From NCBI GenBank assembly GCA_017694425.1, contig JADIMX010000089.1, positions 1 to 32,169 of the forward strand: a stretch of 32,169 nt of DNA, in the 5' to 3' direction. Source of the stretch: Candidatus Fimicola merdigallinarum (GTDB lineage: Bacteria; Bacillota; Clostridia; Lachnospirales; Anaerotignaceae). The translations under genes were made by a program, and so were the position numbers. Below are positions 17,065 through 25,757 of the stretch, piece by piece (positions within the stretch are counted from its first letter, which is position 1; each line of letters opens with the position of its first letter). The notes below the pieces were generated by a model, which saw only the letters and a program-made list of their open reading frames with translations, had not been told where the DNA came from and searched no databases.

Positions 17065-17712
17065 TTAGCTATTATACTCAGCAAGGACTTTGGCAAGCTC
17101 ATACTCACCTTTTATAATTATTCCGTCATTAATTCTTACCTGCTCCTCTTGGGTTAGAGTTGAAACCGGAGTTTCTGTTATTTCATATAAGGTTCTCTGA
17201 CTTTCGCTATCCTCATAATAAACTGCAATATATCCGTCTTTTTGAGTTACAACAAAGTTTTCATCATTTTTCGTATCTACTATTTTTCGCATAACAACAC
17301 GTTTTCCGGAAAATGATACTATTTGCCAATCCGGATAATATTCAAGCATATCATTAAAATCAAAACCTATAAGAAAATATGGTGGTACTTCTTCACTTTC
17401 CTCTAACAAACTTTCATCTTTATAATAATACTGATAAACCATTTTTGTTGATTCGCTTATTTTATTATCTGCTATAACCATTTCAAGCTCATCATTATCA
17501 TTAATTTCTGTATCTACACTAACTTTTTTATTTGAATCTTCTTTACTTTCCTCTTTATCTTCCTTGTAGGCTTCCTCAATTCTTTTCATATTTTCTGCCA
17601 TCTTTTTATTATTAACACTATCTATATACATATAAAATCCCATTCCGAAAAGGGATACACAAATTATAATACATAAAGCAGAAAGCACATAAAATAATCT
17701 TTTATCTGTCAT
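17065..17712 (-). CDS. Membrane-anchored protein with BofC C-terminal-like domain
   Basis: A 215-residue protein with one N-terminal membrane span (about residues 6-30), an acidic, lysine-rich linker (about 40-80) and a C-terminal globular region. The last roughly 60 residues (KDGYIAVYYEDSE ... TLTQEEQVRINDGI ... ELAKVLAEYNS) resemble the BofC C-terminal domain: a short beta unit with the Q-x-x-L/I-x-x-GI and E-L-x-x-L-x-x-Y-x-S pattern. BofC in Bacillus restrains the sporulation protease SpoIVB, but many clostridial proteins carry the domain without a known role. I chose ATG 17712 because AAAGGAG lies 9 bases upstream; an in-frame start 17 codons earlier has none. It is not tightly linked to any neighbour, and its transcript may end at the small RNA terminator. 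Confidence 0.7.
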   Translation of the reverse strand: MTDKRLFYVLSALCIIICVSLFGMGFYMYIDSVNNKKMAENMKRIEEAYKEDKEESKEDSNKKVSVDTEINDNDELEMVIADNKISESTKMVYQYYYKDESLLEESEEVPPYFLIGFDFNDMLEYYPDWQIVSFSGKRVVMRKIVDTKNDENFVVTQKDGYIAVYYEDSESQRTLYEITETPVSTLTQEEQVRINDGIIIKGEYELAKVLAEYNS

Positions 17713-17804
17713 AAAAATCACTCCTTTAAAGTAATTATTGACATCAAAAAAAATAATATACAAAATAGATTATTAATTATTTTTTTCATTACAGAATAAT
17801 TATA

Positions 17805-17833
17805 TTGATTTTTATTCCATATTCCCATATCAT
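17805..17833 (+). promoter_or_regulatory. Possible promoter of the MATE gene
   Basis: TTGATT (17805-17810), a 17-bp spacer and TATCAT (17828-17833), 45 bp before the ATG. Both hexamers are imperfect. Confidence 0.4.
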
Positions 17834-17877
17834 ATTTTAGTAATCTTTAAAATATCAACATTGTACGGAGGAATTTT

Positions 17878-19236
17878 ATGGCTCAAAGTGAAACGATAAA
17901 AAACAATATTGTTGAAGGTGTAATATGGAAACAACTTATTATATTCTTCTTCCCTATTGTTTTAGGCACATTTTTCCAACAGCTTTACAATACAGCAGAT
18001 ACAATAGTAGTCGGTCAATATGTAGGTAAAGATGCCTTAGCTTCTGTTGGTGGTTCAGCCTCTCAAATTATAAATCTTATTGTAGGGTTTTTCGTAGGTC
18101 TTTCATCAGGTGCAACAGTTATAATAGCTCAGCACTACGGAGCAAAAAACAAAAGTGGTCTTACAAAAACATTGCACACAGCTTTTGCAATAGCTATTGT
18201 AGGAAGTATAATAATATCAATACTCGGATTTATATTCGTTCCAAATATACTAAGACTTATGAAAACACCAGAAAATCTTATGGATATGTCTACAGTATAT
18301 TTAAGAATATATTTTGCCGGAATAATATTTGTATTTATATACAATGTAGGTTCGGGAATTTTAAGGGCAGTTGGCGACTCTAAGCACCCTATGTATTTCC
18401 TTATTGTGTGTTGTATCATAAATATAACTTTAGATATTTTATTTGTGGCTGTATTTAAAATGGGAGTAAGTGGTGTAGCTATTGCAACGCTAATTGCACA
18501 GGCTGTAAGTGCTATCTTAGTTGTAATAACTCTTATAAGAACAACAGATATGCACAGACTTAAAATAAGAAAGATAGGTTTTAATATGGTAGCCTTTGGC
18601 TCTATACTTTACATAGGTATACCATCGGCATTCCAATCCACAATGTACAATATAGCTAACGTATTTATACAGTCATCACTAAACAAACAAGGTACAGACA
18701 CCGTAGCCGCTTGGACTATACTTGGAAAGCTAGACTCCTTAAACTGGCTTGTAGTAAGTGCTTTCGGTATAGCCATAACAACATTTATAGGACAAAATTA
18801 CGGTGCTAAAAAATTTGATAGGGTTAGAAAAAGTGTTAAGATATGTTTAGGTATGACTTTAATGTCAACACTTACACTTACTATAATTTTCGTATTGACT
18901 GGTAGATTTGTATTTTCACTTTTTACTGATGATAAAAATGTTATAGAAATAGGATTAAAAATGCTTTCGGTACTGGCTCCGGCATATATAATATATGTTC
19001 CTATCGAAATATTTTCAGGAGCTTTAAGAGGTATAAATAACGTAATAGTTCCTATGATTTTAACTTGTATGGGTGTATGTGTTCTAAGAATACTTTGGCT
19101 TATAGCTGTTGTGCCTATGTACAATACACTAGATTCTATACTTGTAATCTTCCCTATTTCTTGGACAATTACAGCAATATTTTTTACTATATACTACATA
19201 ATAAAACAAAGAAAATTCCCATTAGAAGCTGAGTAA
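17878..19236 (+). CDS. MATE family multidrug/Na+ antiporter
   Basis: A 452-residue inner-membrane transporter of the MATE family with about 12 hydrophobic segments in two similar halves. The N-terminal pattern PIVLGTFFQQLYNTADTIVV followed by GGSASQI and GATVIIAQHYGAKN is typical. The corresponding second-half motif ITTFIGQNYGAKKFDRVRK (about 300-318) is also present. Such proteins export cationic drugs or metabolites using Na+ or H+ gradients. The ATG has an excellent site (ACGGAGGAATTTT). It is a single gene on the plus strand, divergent from the BofC-like gene and convergent with murJ. No regulator gene is adjacent. The substrate is unknown. Confidence 0.9.
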   Translation: MAQSETIKNNIVEGVIWKQLIIFFFPIVLGTFFQQLYNTADTIVVGQYVGKDALASVGGSASQIINLIVGFFVGLSSGATVIIAQHYGAKNKSGLTKTLHTAFAIAIVGSIIISILGFIFVPNILRLMKTPENLMDMSTVYLRIYFAGIIFVFIYNVGSGILRAVGDSKHPMYFLIVCCIINITLDILFVAVFKMGVSGVAIATLIAQAVSAILVVITLIRTTDMHRLKIRKIGFNMVAFGSILYIGIPSAFQSTMYNIANVFIQSSLNKQGTDTVAAWTILGKLDSLNWLVVSAFGIAITTFIGQNYGAKKFDRVRKSVKICLGMTLMSTLTLTIIFVLTGRFVFSLFTDDKNVIEIGLKMLSVLAPAYIIYVPIEIFSGALRGINNVIVPMILTCMGVCVLRILWLIAVVPMYNTLDSILVIFPISWTITAIFFTIYYIIKQRKFPLEAE

Positions 19237-19242
19237 ACATAA

Positions 19243-19273
19243 AAAAGCACTTCCCTTAAAGAGAAGTGCTTTT
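19243..19273. terminator. Bidirectional terminator between the MATE gene and murJ
   Basis: AAAAGCACTTC/GAAGTGCTTTT (19243-19253 with 19263-19273), a perfect 11-bp stem with T-runs on both strands, shared by convergent genes. Confidence 0.85.
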
Positions 19274-19275
19274 AT

Positions 19276-20901
19276 TTATATCATATTAAACTTTTTAAGT
19301 ACTCTTGTTATGCGACCACCCATAGGCATATAAGAAAGGTCTTCCTCATTTATACCTTTTATAATAATCATAACACAGCCATAAACAATTATACTTATTA
19401 TTATAGCTATTATAGTTGAAACAGTATTTCCTAATGATAAGAAGAACATAAGTCTATATATTCCATAACAAGCTATACCCATAACGATAGAGCCTAATGT
19501 AGGTTTAACTATTCCACCCTTATAATCAAGTTTAACCTTTGTAATTCTAGCGAATGAAACAAGGTTATAAACTGAAGCAACAACGTAGCAACCTGTAGTT
19601 GATATTACAGCACCTAAAACATTTATACTTGGTATTGATATAAGGAAATAGTTTAGAACTATCTTTGTTATAGCACCTAATAAAGCTCCCTTTACAGGAA
19701 CATCAACTCTACCTATACCCTGAAGTATACCAGTTATCATCTGGCATATAGCAAGGAATATTATTGATATAGCACCTACTGTAAGAAGCATACCACCCTC
19801 GTTAGCTTTAGGGAAAAGCATTTTTATTATAGGGTCGCCTAAAACACCGATACCAACAGCTGCCGGTATTGATAAAATCATAGCTATTCTAAATGTAAGG
19901 CTCATTTTTCTTCTTACGTTATCTTTTTCGTTAAGTTTTACAGAACTAGCTATACTAGGTATTGTTGCAGTAGCCATAGCTGTTGTTATAGATACTGGTA
20001 AAGTTGTAAGTGTAACGTATTTTCCGGAAAGCTGACCATACAATACAATAGATTCATCATAAGAAAAACCGGCAACACCAAGTCTACTCATAACCATAAC
20101 CATATCTGCAAGGTTTGTTATACTAAATATAGCTGTACCTGCAATAATAGGTAATGCTGTTTTCATAAGTGTGCTTATTATTTCTCCGTTTGTATCAGCT
20201 CTGTGTTCATTTCCCTCACGTTCAATTCTCGCTTTAAGTCTAGGTCTAATTATAACGTATGAAAGTATCATTATTAAAAGACCGGCTAAAGCACCTACAC
20301 CTGTTCCGGCTGTACCACCGGCAGCACCTAAAACTATATTTTTCTCACCCTCGCCTACGCCTATTTTTAAGAAAACATAGGCAAGATAAACACTAAATAC
20401 AGCATTAAAAATCTGTTCTACTATCTGTGATATTGATGTAGGTACCATTGTGTGCATACCTTGAAAATAACCTCTGTATACAGACATTATAGCAACTATA
20501 AAAAGTGTCGGTGAAAGAGAAACTATACACCAATAGCTATCCGGTGATTTAACAAGGTTTGATATAGGCTCTGCAAAGAAATACATAAACACCATAAATA
20601 CAAAACCTACTATACCGGATACTAAAAGTGATACTTTAAATACCTTGTGGGCATTTTTATATTCATTTACAGCAATTCTTTCCGATACCATTTTAGATAT
20701 GGCTGCAGGAAGTCCGGCTGATGATAATATAAGCAAAAAGGTGTAGATATAATATCCAGCACTATATATACCATTTCCTGTATCGCCAATCATATTTGTA
20801 AGAGGTAATCTGTACAAAAATCCTATTATTCTTACAATTATTCCAGCAGATGCAAGTATTGCAGCTTGCTTTATAAAAGAAGAACTTCCTTTATTAGACA
20901 T
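19276..20901 (-). CDS. murJ: Lipid II flippase, MurJ/YtgP type (MOP superfamily)
   Basis: A 541-residue membrane protein with about 14 hydrophobic segments. Length and the N-terminal segment (GFLYRLPLTNMIGDTGNGIY, then a run ending SAGLPAAISKMVSER) match the YtgP/SpoVB branch of the oligosaccharide-flippase superfamily. B. subtilis YtgP (MurJ) moves lipid II across the membrane for peptidoglycan synthesis. SpoVB, a sporulation paralogue of the same size, is the main alternative; the sequence alone does not fully separate them. The ATG at 20901 has GAGGGGT 8 bases upstream and lies 30 bp after typA, so it is probably co-transcribed with it. Confidence 0.85.
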   Translation of the reverse strand: MSNKGSSSFIKQAAILASAGIIVRIIGFLYRLPLTNMIGDTGNGIYSAGYYIYTFLLILSSAGLPAAISKMVSERIAVNEYKNAHKVFKVSLLVSGIVGFVFMVFMYFFAEPISNLVKSPDSYWCIVSLSPTLFIVAIMSVYRGYFQGMHTMVPTSISQIVEQIFNAVFSVYLAYVFLKIGVGEGEKNIVLGAAGGTAGTGVGALAGLLIMILSYVIIRPRLKARIEREGNEHRADTNGEIISTLMKTALPIIAGTAIFSITNLADMVMVMSRLGVAGFSYDESIVLYGQLSGKYVTLTTLPVSITTAMATATIPSIASSVKLNEKDNVRRKMSLTFRIAMILSIPAAVGIGVLGDPIIKMLFPKANEGGMLLTVGAISIIFLAICQMITGILQGIGRVDVPVKGALLGAITKIVLNYFLISIPSINVLGAVISTTGCYVVASVYNLVSFARITKVKLDYKGGIVKPTLGSIVMGIACYGIYRLMFFLSLGNTVSTIIAIIISIIVYGCVMIIIKGINEEDLSYMPMGGRITRVLKKFNMI

Positions 20902-20931
20902 TAACTACACCCCTCTATTTATACTAATTTA

Positions 20932-22755
20932 TTATGATTTTCTCGCTTTTCTTCTTAAAGTAGAGTCAAGAATTTTCTTTCTCATACGAAGATTTTCCGG
21001 TGTTACCTCTACAAGCTCATCATCTGCAATAAACTCAAGGCACTGTTCAAGTGACATTATTACAGGTGGTGTAAGTTTTAAGGCATCATCAGAACCTGAT
21101 GCACGAGTATTTGTAAGCTGTTTTTTCTTACATACGTTTATATCCATATCTTCAACACGAGCATTTCTACCTACAACCATACCTGTGTAAACTTTTGTAC
21201 CAGGTCCAATGAAAAGGTCGCCTCTTTCCTGTGCGTTGTAAAGACCGTAAGTAATAGCCTCACCATCTTCAAAGGCAATAAGTGAACCCTGTGAACGCAT
21301 AGGGATTTCGCCTCTGTATGGCTGATATGAATCAAATACTGAGTTTAATATACCGTTACCCTTTGTATCTGTTAAAAACTCATTTCTGTATCCAATAAGA
21401 CCTCTAGCAGGTATTGAGAACTCAAGTCTTGTGTAGCCACCATTTGCAGGAGCCATATTTGTAAGTTCGCCTTTTCTTGAACCTAATTTTTCAATTACGC
21501 TACCAACGAATTCTTCCGGAACGTCTATTGTAACATTTTCAATAGGCTCGTATTTCTGTCCTTCAATCTCTTGGAAAAGAACCTCCGGTTTTGATACCTG
21601 AAATTCATAACCTTCACGTCTTAAAGTTTCTATAAGAATTGAAAGATGAAGCTCACCTCTACCTGAAACTTTAAAACTTTCTGTTGAATCTGTATCTTCT
21701 ACTCTAAGGCTTACGTCTGTGTTAAGCTCTTTGTAAAGTCTTTCCCTAAGATGTCTTGAAGTAACGTATTTACCTTCCTGACCTGCAAACGGGCTATCAT
21801 TTACAGAGAAATTCATAGAAATTGTAGGCTCAGAAATTTTTACGAAAGGAAGAGCCTCAGGCTTTTCAGGTGAACATATTGTATCACCAATCATAATATC
21901 CTCTATACCTGAAAGTGCTACAATTGAGCCATAGCTTGCCTCTTTAACTTCCTGTCTGTTAAGACCTTCAAATTCATATAACTTTGTAATTCTAACTTTT
22001 TTACTTGTTTCAGGATTATGAATATTTAAAACAACAACTTCATCATTTACTTTAAGAGTCCCGTTTTCAATTTTACCGATACCAATTCTACCAACATACT
22101 CGCTATGGTCTATTGTTGTTATAAGAGCCTGTACAGGTGCTTCTGGGTCACCTTCCGGTGCTGGTATATGGTCGATTATTGTTTCGAAAAGTGGTTGCAT
22201 ATCTGTTCCCATAACCTCAGGGTCTAAAGATGCAATACCATTTCTAGCTGATGCAAAAACGAATGGTGAGTCAAGCTGATTATCGTTAGTGTCAAGCTCC
22301 ATAAAAAGCTCAAGTGTTTCATCTACAACTTCATTTGGTCTTGCCTCCGGTCTATCTATTTTGTTTACACAAACAACAACAGGAAGGTCAAGCTCAAGAG
22401 CCTTTCTTAAAACGAATTTTGTCTGTGGCATAGGTCCTTCGAAAGCATCTACAAGAAGAACAACACCATTTACCATTTTAAGAACACGTTCTACCTCTCC
22501 ACCGAAATCAGCGTGTCCTGGTGTATCTATAATATTAATTTTTATGTCTTTATAATTAACAGAAGTATTTTTTGAAAGTATTGTAATACCTCTTTCTCTC
22601 TCGATATCGCCAGAATCCATTACTCTCTCTGCAACAACCTGATTTGTACGGAAAGTACCACTCTGTTTTAAAAGCTCGTCAACTAAAGTTGTTTTACCGT
22701 GGTCAACGTGAGCTATAATAGCTATATTTCTTACATTTTCTCTTTTCTGTATCAT
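20932..22755 (-). CDS. typA: Ribosome-binding GTPase TypA/BipA
   Basis: A 607-residue translational GTPase that binds the ribosome and is needed for ribosome assembly and growth under stress, especially cold. G motifs: AHVDHGKTT (15-23, P-loop), RGITI with the switch I threonine, DTPGHADF (G3) and NKIDRP (G4). The EF-G-like domains II, III and V follow, with the TypA-specific C-terminal domain containing GYRNEFLTDTKGNGI and ending in a basic tail (RKKILDSTLRRKARKS). Length matches the family (about 607-613). The ATG at 22755 has AGGAGA upstream. It has its own promoter and leads the typA-murJ pair. A cold-shock gene lies directly upstream as a separate unit. Confidence 0.97.
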   Translation of the reverse strand: MIQKRENVRNIAIIAHVDHGKTTLVDELLKQSGTFRTNQVVAERVMDSGDIERERGITILSKNTSVNYKDIKINIIDTPGHADFGGEVERVLKMVNGVVLLVDAFEGPMPQTKFVLRKALELDLPVVVCVNKIDRPEARPNEVVDETLELFMELDTNDNQLDSPFVFASARNGIASLDPEVMGTDMQPLFETIIDHIPAPEGDPEAPVQALITTIDHSEYVGRIGIGKIENGTLKVNDEVVVLNIHNPETSKKVRITKLYEFEGLNRQEVKEASYGSIVALSGIEDIMIGDTICSPEKPEALPFVKISEPTISMNFSVNDSPFAGQEGKYVTSRHLRERLYKELNTDVSLRVEDTDSTESFKVSGRGELHLSILIETLRREGYEFQVSKPEVLFQEIEGQKYEPIENVTIDVPEEFVGSVIEKLGSRKGELTNMAPANGGYTRLEFSIPARGLIGYRNEFLTDTKGNGILNSVFDSYQPYRGEIPMRSQGSLIAFEDGEAITYGLYNAQERGDLFIGPGTKVYTGMVVGRNARVEDMDINVCKKKQLTNTRASGSDDALKLTPPVIMSLEQCLEFIADDELVEVTPENLRMRKKILDSTLRRKARKS

Positions 22756-22819
22756 TTATAATTCTCCTATATTATTTAATTAATTTTTTAACTCAAATCA
22801 TTAAAAAAAGCCAAAAAAT

Positions 22820-22848
22820 ATTTTATCACACAGAACACTCTTTATCAA
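22820..22848 (-). promoter_or_regulatory. Promoter of typA-murJ
   Basis: TTGATA (22843-22848), a 17-bp spacer and TAAAAT (22820-22825) with an extended -10 TGA. The leader is about 60 nt. Confidence 0.65.
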
Positions 22849-22925
22849 TTTATTATCAACATTTTAATACAAAAAAATTAGATAAAATTTAACTTCAACT
22901 CTATTATTTTTTAACAAAAAGGAAC

Positions 22926-22960
22926 AAAAAAAAGCCCTTCAAAAAATGAAAGGCTTTTTT
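22926..22960 (-). terminator. Intrinsic terminator after cspA
   Basis: GCCTTTC pairs with GAAGGGC (22948-22954 with 22934-22940, one G-U), extended by A/T flanks and followed by a run of 8 T. Confidence 0.8.
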
Positions 22961-22991
22961 GTACCATATACATAACCGATATATATTTCTA

Positions 22992-23003
22992 GTGCCTAGG
23001 CAC
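22992..23003. repeat. Perfect 12-bp palindrome in the cspA 3' untranslated region
   Basis: GTGCCTAGGCAC lies about 20 bp after the cspA stop codon and before its terminator. It is GC-rich compared with its surroundings. It could form a short hairpin in the RNA or be a protein-binding site. Confidence 0.5.
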
Positions 23004-23024
23004 ATTCAGAACTATGATAATTGA

Positions 23025-23225
23025 TTAAGCACGTGTTACGTTAGCTGCCTGAGGTCCTTTAGCACCCTGAACAACTTCAAATTCTACTTCCTGGCCCTCT
23101 TCAAGAGTTTTGTATCCTTCTGCCTGAATAGCTGAGAAGTGTACGAATACATCATCTTCGCCTGGCACAGAAATGAAACCAAAACCTTTTTCAGCGTTGA
23201 ACCATTTAACTGTTCCTTTTTTCAT
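23025..23225 (-). CDS. Cold-shock-domain protein (CspA/CspB family)
   Basis: A 66-residue single-domain OB-fold protein that binds single-stranded RNA and DNA and melts RNA structure. The RNP1 motif KGFGFISV (13-20) and RNP2 motif VFVHF (26-30) are intact, and the length is exactly typical. The ATG at 23225 has AGGAGGA upstream. A consensus promoter gives a leader of roughly 50 nt, much shorter than the thermosensing leader of E. coli cspA. It forms a single transcription unit with its own terminator. Which of the several csp paralogues it corresponds to cannot be decided. Confidence 0.96.
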   Translation of the reverse strand: MKKGTVKWFNAEKGFGFISVPGEDDVFVHFSAIQAEGYKTLEEGQEVEFEVVQGAKGPQAANVTRA

Positions 23226-23266
23226 TGTAAAAATCCTCCTACCAGTTTAAAAAAAATAAATATGTT

Positions 23267-23284
23267 TTGTAACAATTATTACAA
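23267..23284. promoter_or_regulatory. Inverted repeat overlapping the cspA -10 region
   Basis: TTGTAA-6 bp-TTACAA is perfectly symmetrical and covers the -10 element and probable RNA start of cspA. It is a candidate operator or 5'-end hairpin. Confidence 0.4.
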
Positions 23285-23309
23285 TAACACATATTACCAG
23301 TTGTGTCAA
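23281..23309 (-). promoter_or_regulatory. Promoter of cspA
   Basis: TTGACA (23304-23309), a 17-bp spacer and TATTGT (23281-23286) on the minus strand. Confidence 0.65.
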
Positions 23310-23376
23310 TATTTTTTTGATACTTTTATTAATAACTGTAATATTTTTCGACATTTTTATTGCAATTTTAACAAAA

Positions 23377-23841
23377 CTATTTGATATAACCAGTATCTTC
23401 CAATAATTCTCCTTTTTCTATTGCACATCTTGCTAGAAAATCACATCTCTCATTTTCTACATTGTTGGCGTGACCTTTAACCCATATGAAAGTCACATTA
23501 TGTTTATCAAGAAGTTTTAAAAGCCTTTCCCACATATCTATATTAGATGCCATTTCTTTCTTATTTCTTCTCCAACCGTTAGCCTGCCATTTTTTTGCCC
23601 AGCCCTGAAGTATTGCGTCAACAACATACTTTGAATCGCTATAAAGATTAACATTACAAGGTTCTTTTAAAGCCTCAAGGCCTTTTATTACTGCAAGTAT
23701 TTCCATTCTATTATTCGTTGTTTCCCTATACCCCTCAGAAAGCTCTTTTCTTGCACCATTATATAGCATAACAACACCGTAGCCACCTTTTCCAGGGTTA
23801 CCTGAACAAGCTCCATCTGTGTATATGTCTAAGGTTTTCAC
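23377..23841 (-). CDS. rnhA: Ribonuclease HI
   Basis: A 154-residue RNase H that cleaves the RNA strand of RNA-DNA hybrids (R-loops, primers). The catalytic DEDD set is complete: D9 in TDGACSGNPG, E47 in NNRMEILAV, D69 in YSDSKYV and D134, plus H124 in VKGHANN. Length and spacing match E. coli RNase HI. The start is GTG at 23841, overlapping the TGA stop of ispD (GTGA), with AAGGGGG inside the end of ispD, so translation is coupled. No clear terminator follows before the cspA promoter. Confidence 0.95.
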   Translation of the reverse strand: MKTLDIYTDGACSGNPGKGGYGVVMLYNGARKELSEGYRETTNNRMEILAVIKGLEALKEPCNVNLYSDSKYVVDAILQGWAKKWQANGWRRNKKEMASNIDMWERLLKLLDKHNVTFIWVKGHANNVENERCDFLARCAIEKGELLEDTGYIK

Positions 23842-24557
23842 TTAATTTCCCCCTTTTCCTTCTGAGAGTCTATTATGGCTTTGGCTATAGTTATATCTTC
23901 TATAGTTGTAAGTTTTATATTATCATAACTTCCCTCTATAACCTTTACCGGTATACCTGATTTTTCTGCTATCATAGAATCATCTGTTGCAAAAAAGCCC
24001 GATTTATCAGCATCACAATGAGCATTATATATAAGACTATATTTAAAAGTTTGTGGTGTTTGTATATACCAAAGACGACTTCTATCTAGTGTTGATGCTA
24101 CTAAATTATTATCATCACAAATTTTTATAGTATCGTTGGCGCGAACACCTAATATACAGCCACCGCTTTCATAAGCTCCCTTTATGGTTTCAAATATATG
24201 GCTTTTAGAAACAAACGGTCTAACTCCGTCGTGTATAAGTACTATAGAATTTTCATCTTTTACAGCCTGAAGCCCTTTAAAAACAGATTCCTGACGTTCC
24301 CTGCCACCACACACAATATCAGAAACTTTTTTAATACCATACTTATCTATAATTTCTTTTTTGCAATACTCTATATATTCTGGTTTTGTTACAAGTATTA
24401 TATCGTCAATTTCATCTACATCAGAAAACTTTTCAAGGGTATAAGCTATTATAGGCTTTCCATTTAATTTAAGAAACTGCTTACTTATTTCAAGCCCCAT
24501 TCTTTTTCCACTACCACCAGCCAAAACTATGGCTATACATCTAACATTGTTATACAT
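23838..24557 (-). CDS. ispD: 2-C-methyl-D-erythritol 4-phosphate cytidylyltransferase
   Basis: A 239-residue IspD, which joins CTP and MEP to make CDP-ME in the non-mevalonate isoprenoid pathway. Visible motifs: the nucleotide-binding start LAGGSGKRMG (R19) with KQF (K26), the segment HDGVRPF, DTIK, TPQTFKY, TDDS, and the C-terminal substrate-binding segment GSYDNIKLTTIEDI. Length is typical (about 230-240). The ATG at 24557 has AGGAGG upstream. It follows yacL across a hairpin and overlaps rnhA. The carD-yacL-ispD order is common in Firmicutes; ispF, which often comes next, is missing here and rnhA takes its place. Confidence 0.95.
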   Translation of the reverse strand: MYNNVRCIAIVLAGGSGKRMGLEISKQFLKLNGKPIIAYTLEKFSDVDEIDDIILVTKPEYIEYCKKEIIDKYGIKKVSDIVCGGRERQESVFKGLQAVKDENSIVLIHDGVRPFVSKSHIFETIKGAYESGGCILGVRANDTIKICDDNNLVASTLDRSRLWYIQTPQTFKYSLIYNAHCDADKSGFFATDDSMIAEKSGIPVKVIEGSYDNIKLTTIEDITIAKAIIDSQKEKGEIK

Positions 24558-24575
24558 AAAAACCTCCTACATAAA

Positions 24576-24605
24576 ATAAGAGTACATATGTATATGCACT
24601 CTTAT
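24576..24605 (-). terminator. Hairpin between yacL and ispD
   Basis: A 13-bp stem with one G-U pair (24576-24588 with 24593-24605) and a 4-nt loop, followed by TTTATG. The weak T-run suggests partial termination, or an RNA-processing hairpin inside the operon. Confidence 0.55.
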
Positions 24606-24615
24606 CATACTACCA

Positions 24616-25701
24616 TCATTTTGTACTAGGACTTATAATTTTTGTAAATATCATTCTACCTGCTGAAGTCTGAAGTACACTTGTAACAGCTACATTCATT
24701 GTTTCGCCTATATATTTATTTCCACCTTCAACAACTATCATTGTACCATCATTTAAGTAGGCTATACCTTGTCCATTTTCTTTACCCGCTTTTATTATAG
24801 TTACAACCATTTCTTCTCCTGGAAGAACAACAGGTTTTATAGCATTAGCAAGTTCATTTATATTTAAAACTTTAACACCCTGAAACTCTGCAACTTTATT
24901 TAAGTTAAAGTCGTTGGTAACAACAAAAGCATCTATCTTTTCAGCCATCTTTAAAAGTTTTATATCGACCTCAAGATTTTCATTTGTAGTAAAGTCAACT
25001 ATCTCAACAGGAACATCAAGTTGTTTTTGAATCTCATTTAAAATATCAAGACCCCTTCTGCCTCTATTTCTCTTTAAAGAATCTGCAGAGTCTGCTATAT
25101 GTCTAAGCTCATCAAGAACAAAGTTAGGTATTATTATTTTGCCCTCAATAAAACCTGTATGAAGAAGGTCAAGTATTCTACCATCAATTATTACACTTGT
25201 GTCAAGAATTTTAGGCTTTCCAGCAACTACATTATTTTTATCTTCATTATTTGAGTGACTTGCCAATGATTCTCCTATTTTAGAAACATTGATTTCATCT
25301 TTCTTTCTTCTAGCAACTCTAAGACCTAAAAATCCTAAAACAATATTTAAAAGAATTGTTATTCCCGTTCCCACAGGGCCAAAACCAGTTAAGGCAAGTC
25401 CTATAAGATTTGCTATTAAAAGACCTACAAAAACTCCAACTACACTTGCTATAAGTTCTTTGGAATTCATTCTTATTAAAAATTCTTCAGCAACAGTCAT
25501 ACTTTTCATAATTTTTTCAGTAATAAATGATGAAAATAAAATATAAAATATAAGTCCAAAAATAACTCCTAACACTATCGGCAAATAGCTAGGTAAAAAA
25601 CTTCTTACATTCATAAAATTAGAAACGTATGCCACATTTATAATAAGCGTAAAAACAGTTACGGCAATAAGTCCAACTGCCACTTCTAAAAGTCTTTTCA
25701 A
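24616..25701 (-). CDS. yacL: YacL-type integral membrane PIN-TRAM protein
   Basis: A 361-residue protein with four N-terminal membrane spans (about 6-26, 38-60, 84-104, 110-130), a cytoplasmic PIN nuclease-fold domain, and a C-terminal TRAM domain (about 290-355). The PIN acidic residues are present: D167 in ILDTSVIIDG, E198 in VLDELRH, and D264 in VTNDFNLN. A putative membrane-tethered RNase, but no substrate is known for this family. Length and domain order match B. subtilis YacL. The start is TTG at 25701, supported by a very strong GGGGAGGTG 6 bases upstream. Neighbours carD and ispD are the usual ones. Confidence 0.92.
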   Translation of the reverse strand: MKRLLEVAVGLIAVTVFTLIINVAYVSNFMNVRSFLPSYLPIVLGVIFGLIFYILFSSFITEKIMKSMTVAEEFLIRMNSKELIASVVGVFVGLLIANLIGLALTGFGPVGTGITILLNIVLGFLGLRVARRKKDEINVSKIGESLASHSNNEDKNNVVAGKPKILDTSVIIDGRILDLLHTGFIEGKIIIPNFVLDELRHIADSADSLKRNRGRRGLDILNEIQKQLDVPVEIVDFTTNENLEVDIKLLKMAEKIDAFVVTNDFNLNKVAEFQGVKVLNINELANAIKPVVLPGEEMVVTIIKAGKENGQGIAYLNDGTMIVVEGGNKYIGETMNVAVTSVLQTSAGRMIFTKIISPSTK

Positions 25702-25757
25702 TGCTACACCTCCCCGATTACTTAAAATTTTATAGTCTTAAAACTATATATAGAAGT

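Noticed and set aside
17713-17763. Longer start for the BofC-like protein
   Set aside because: No ribosome binding site upstream; ATG 17712 has AAAGGAG and begins directly before the membrane anchor.
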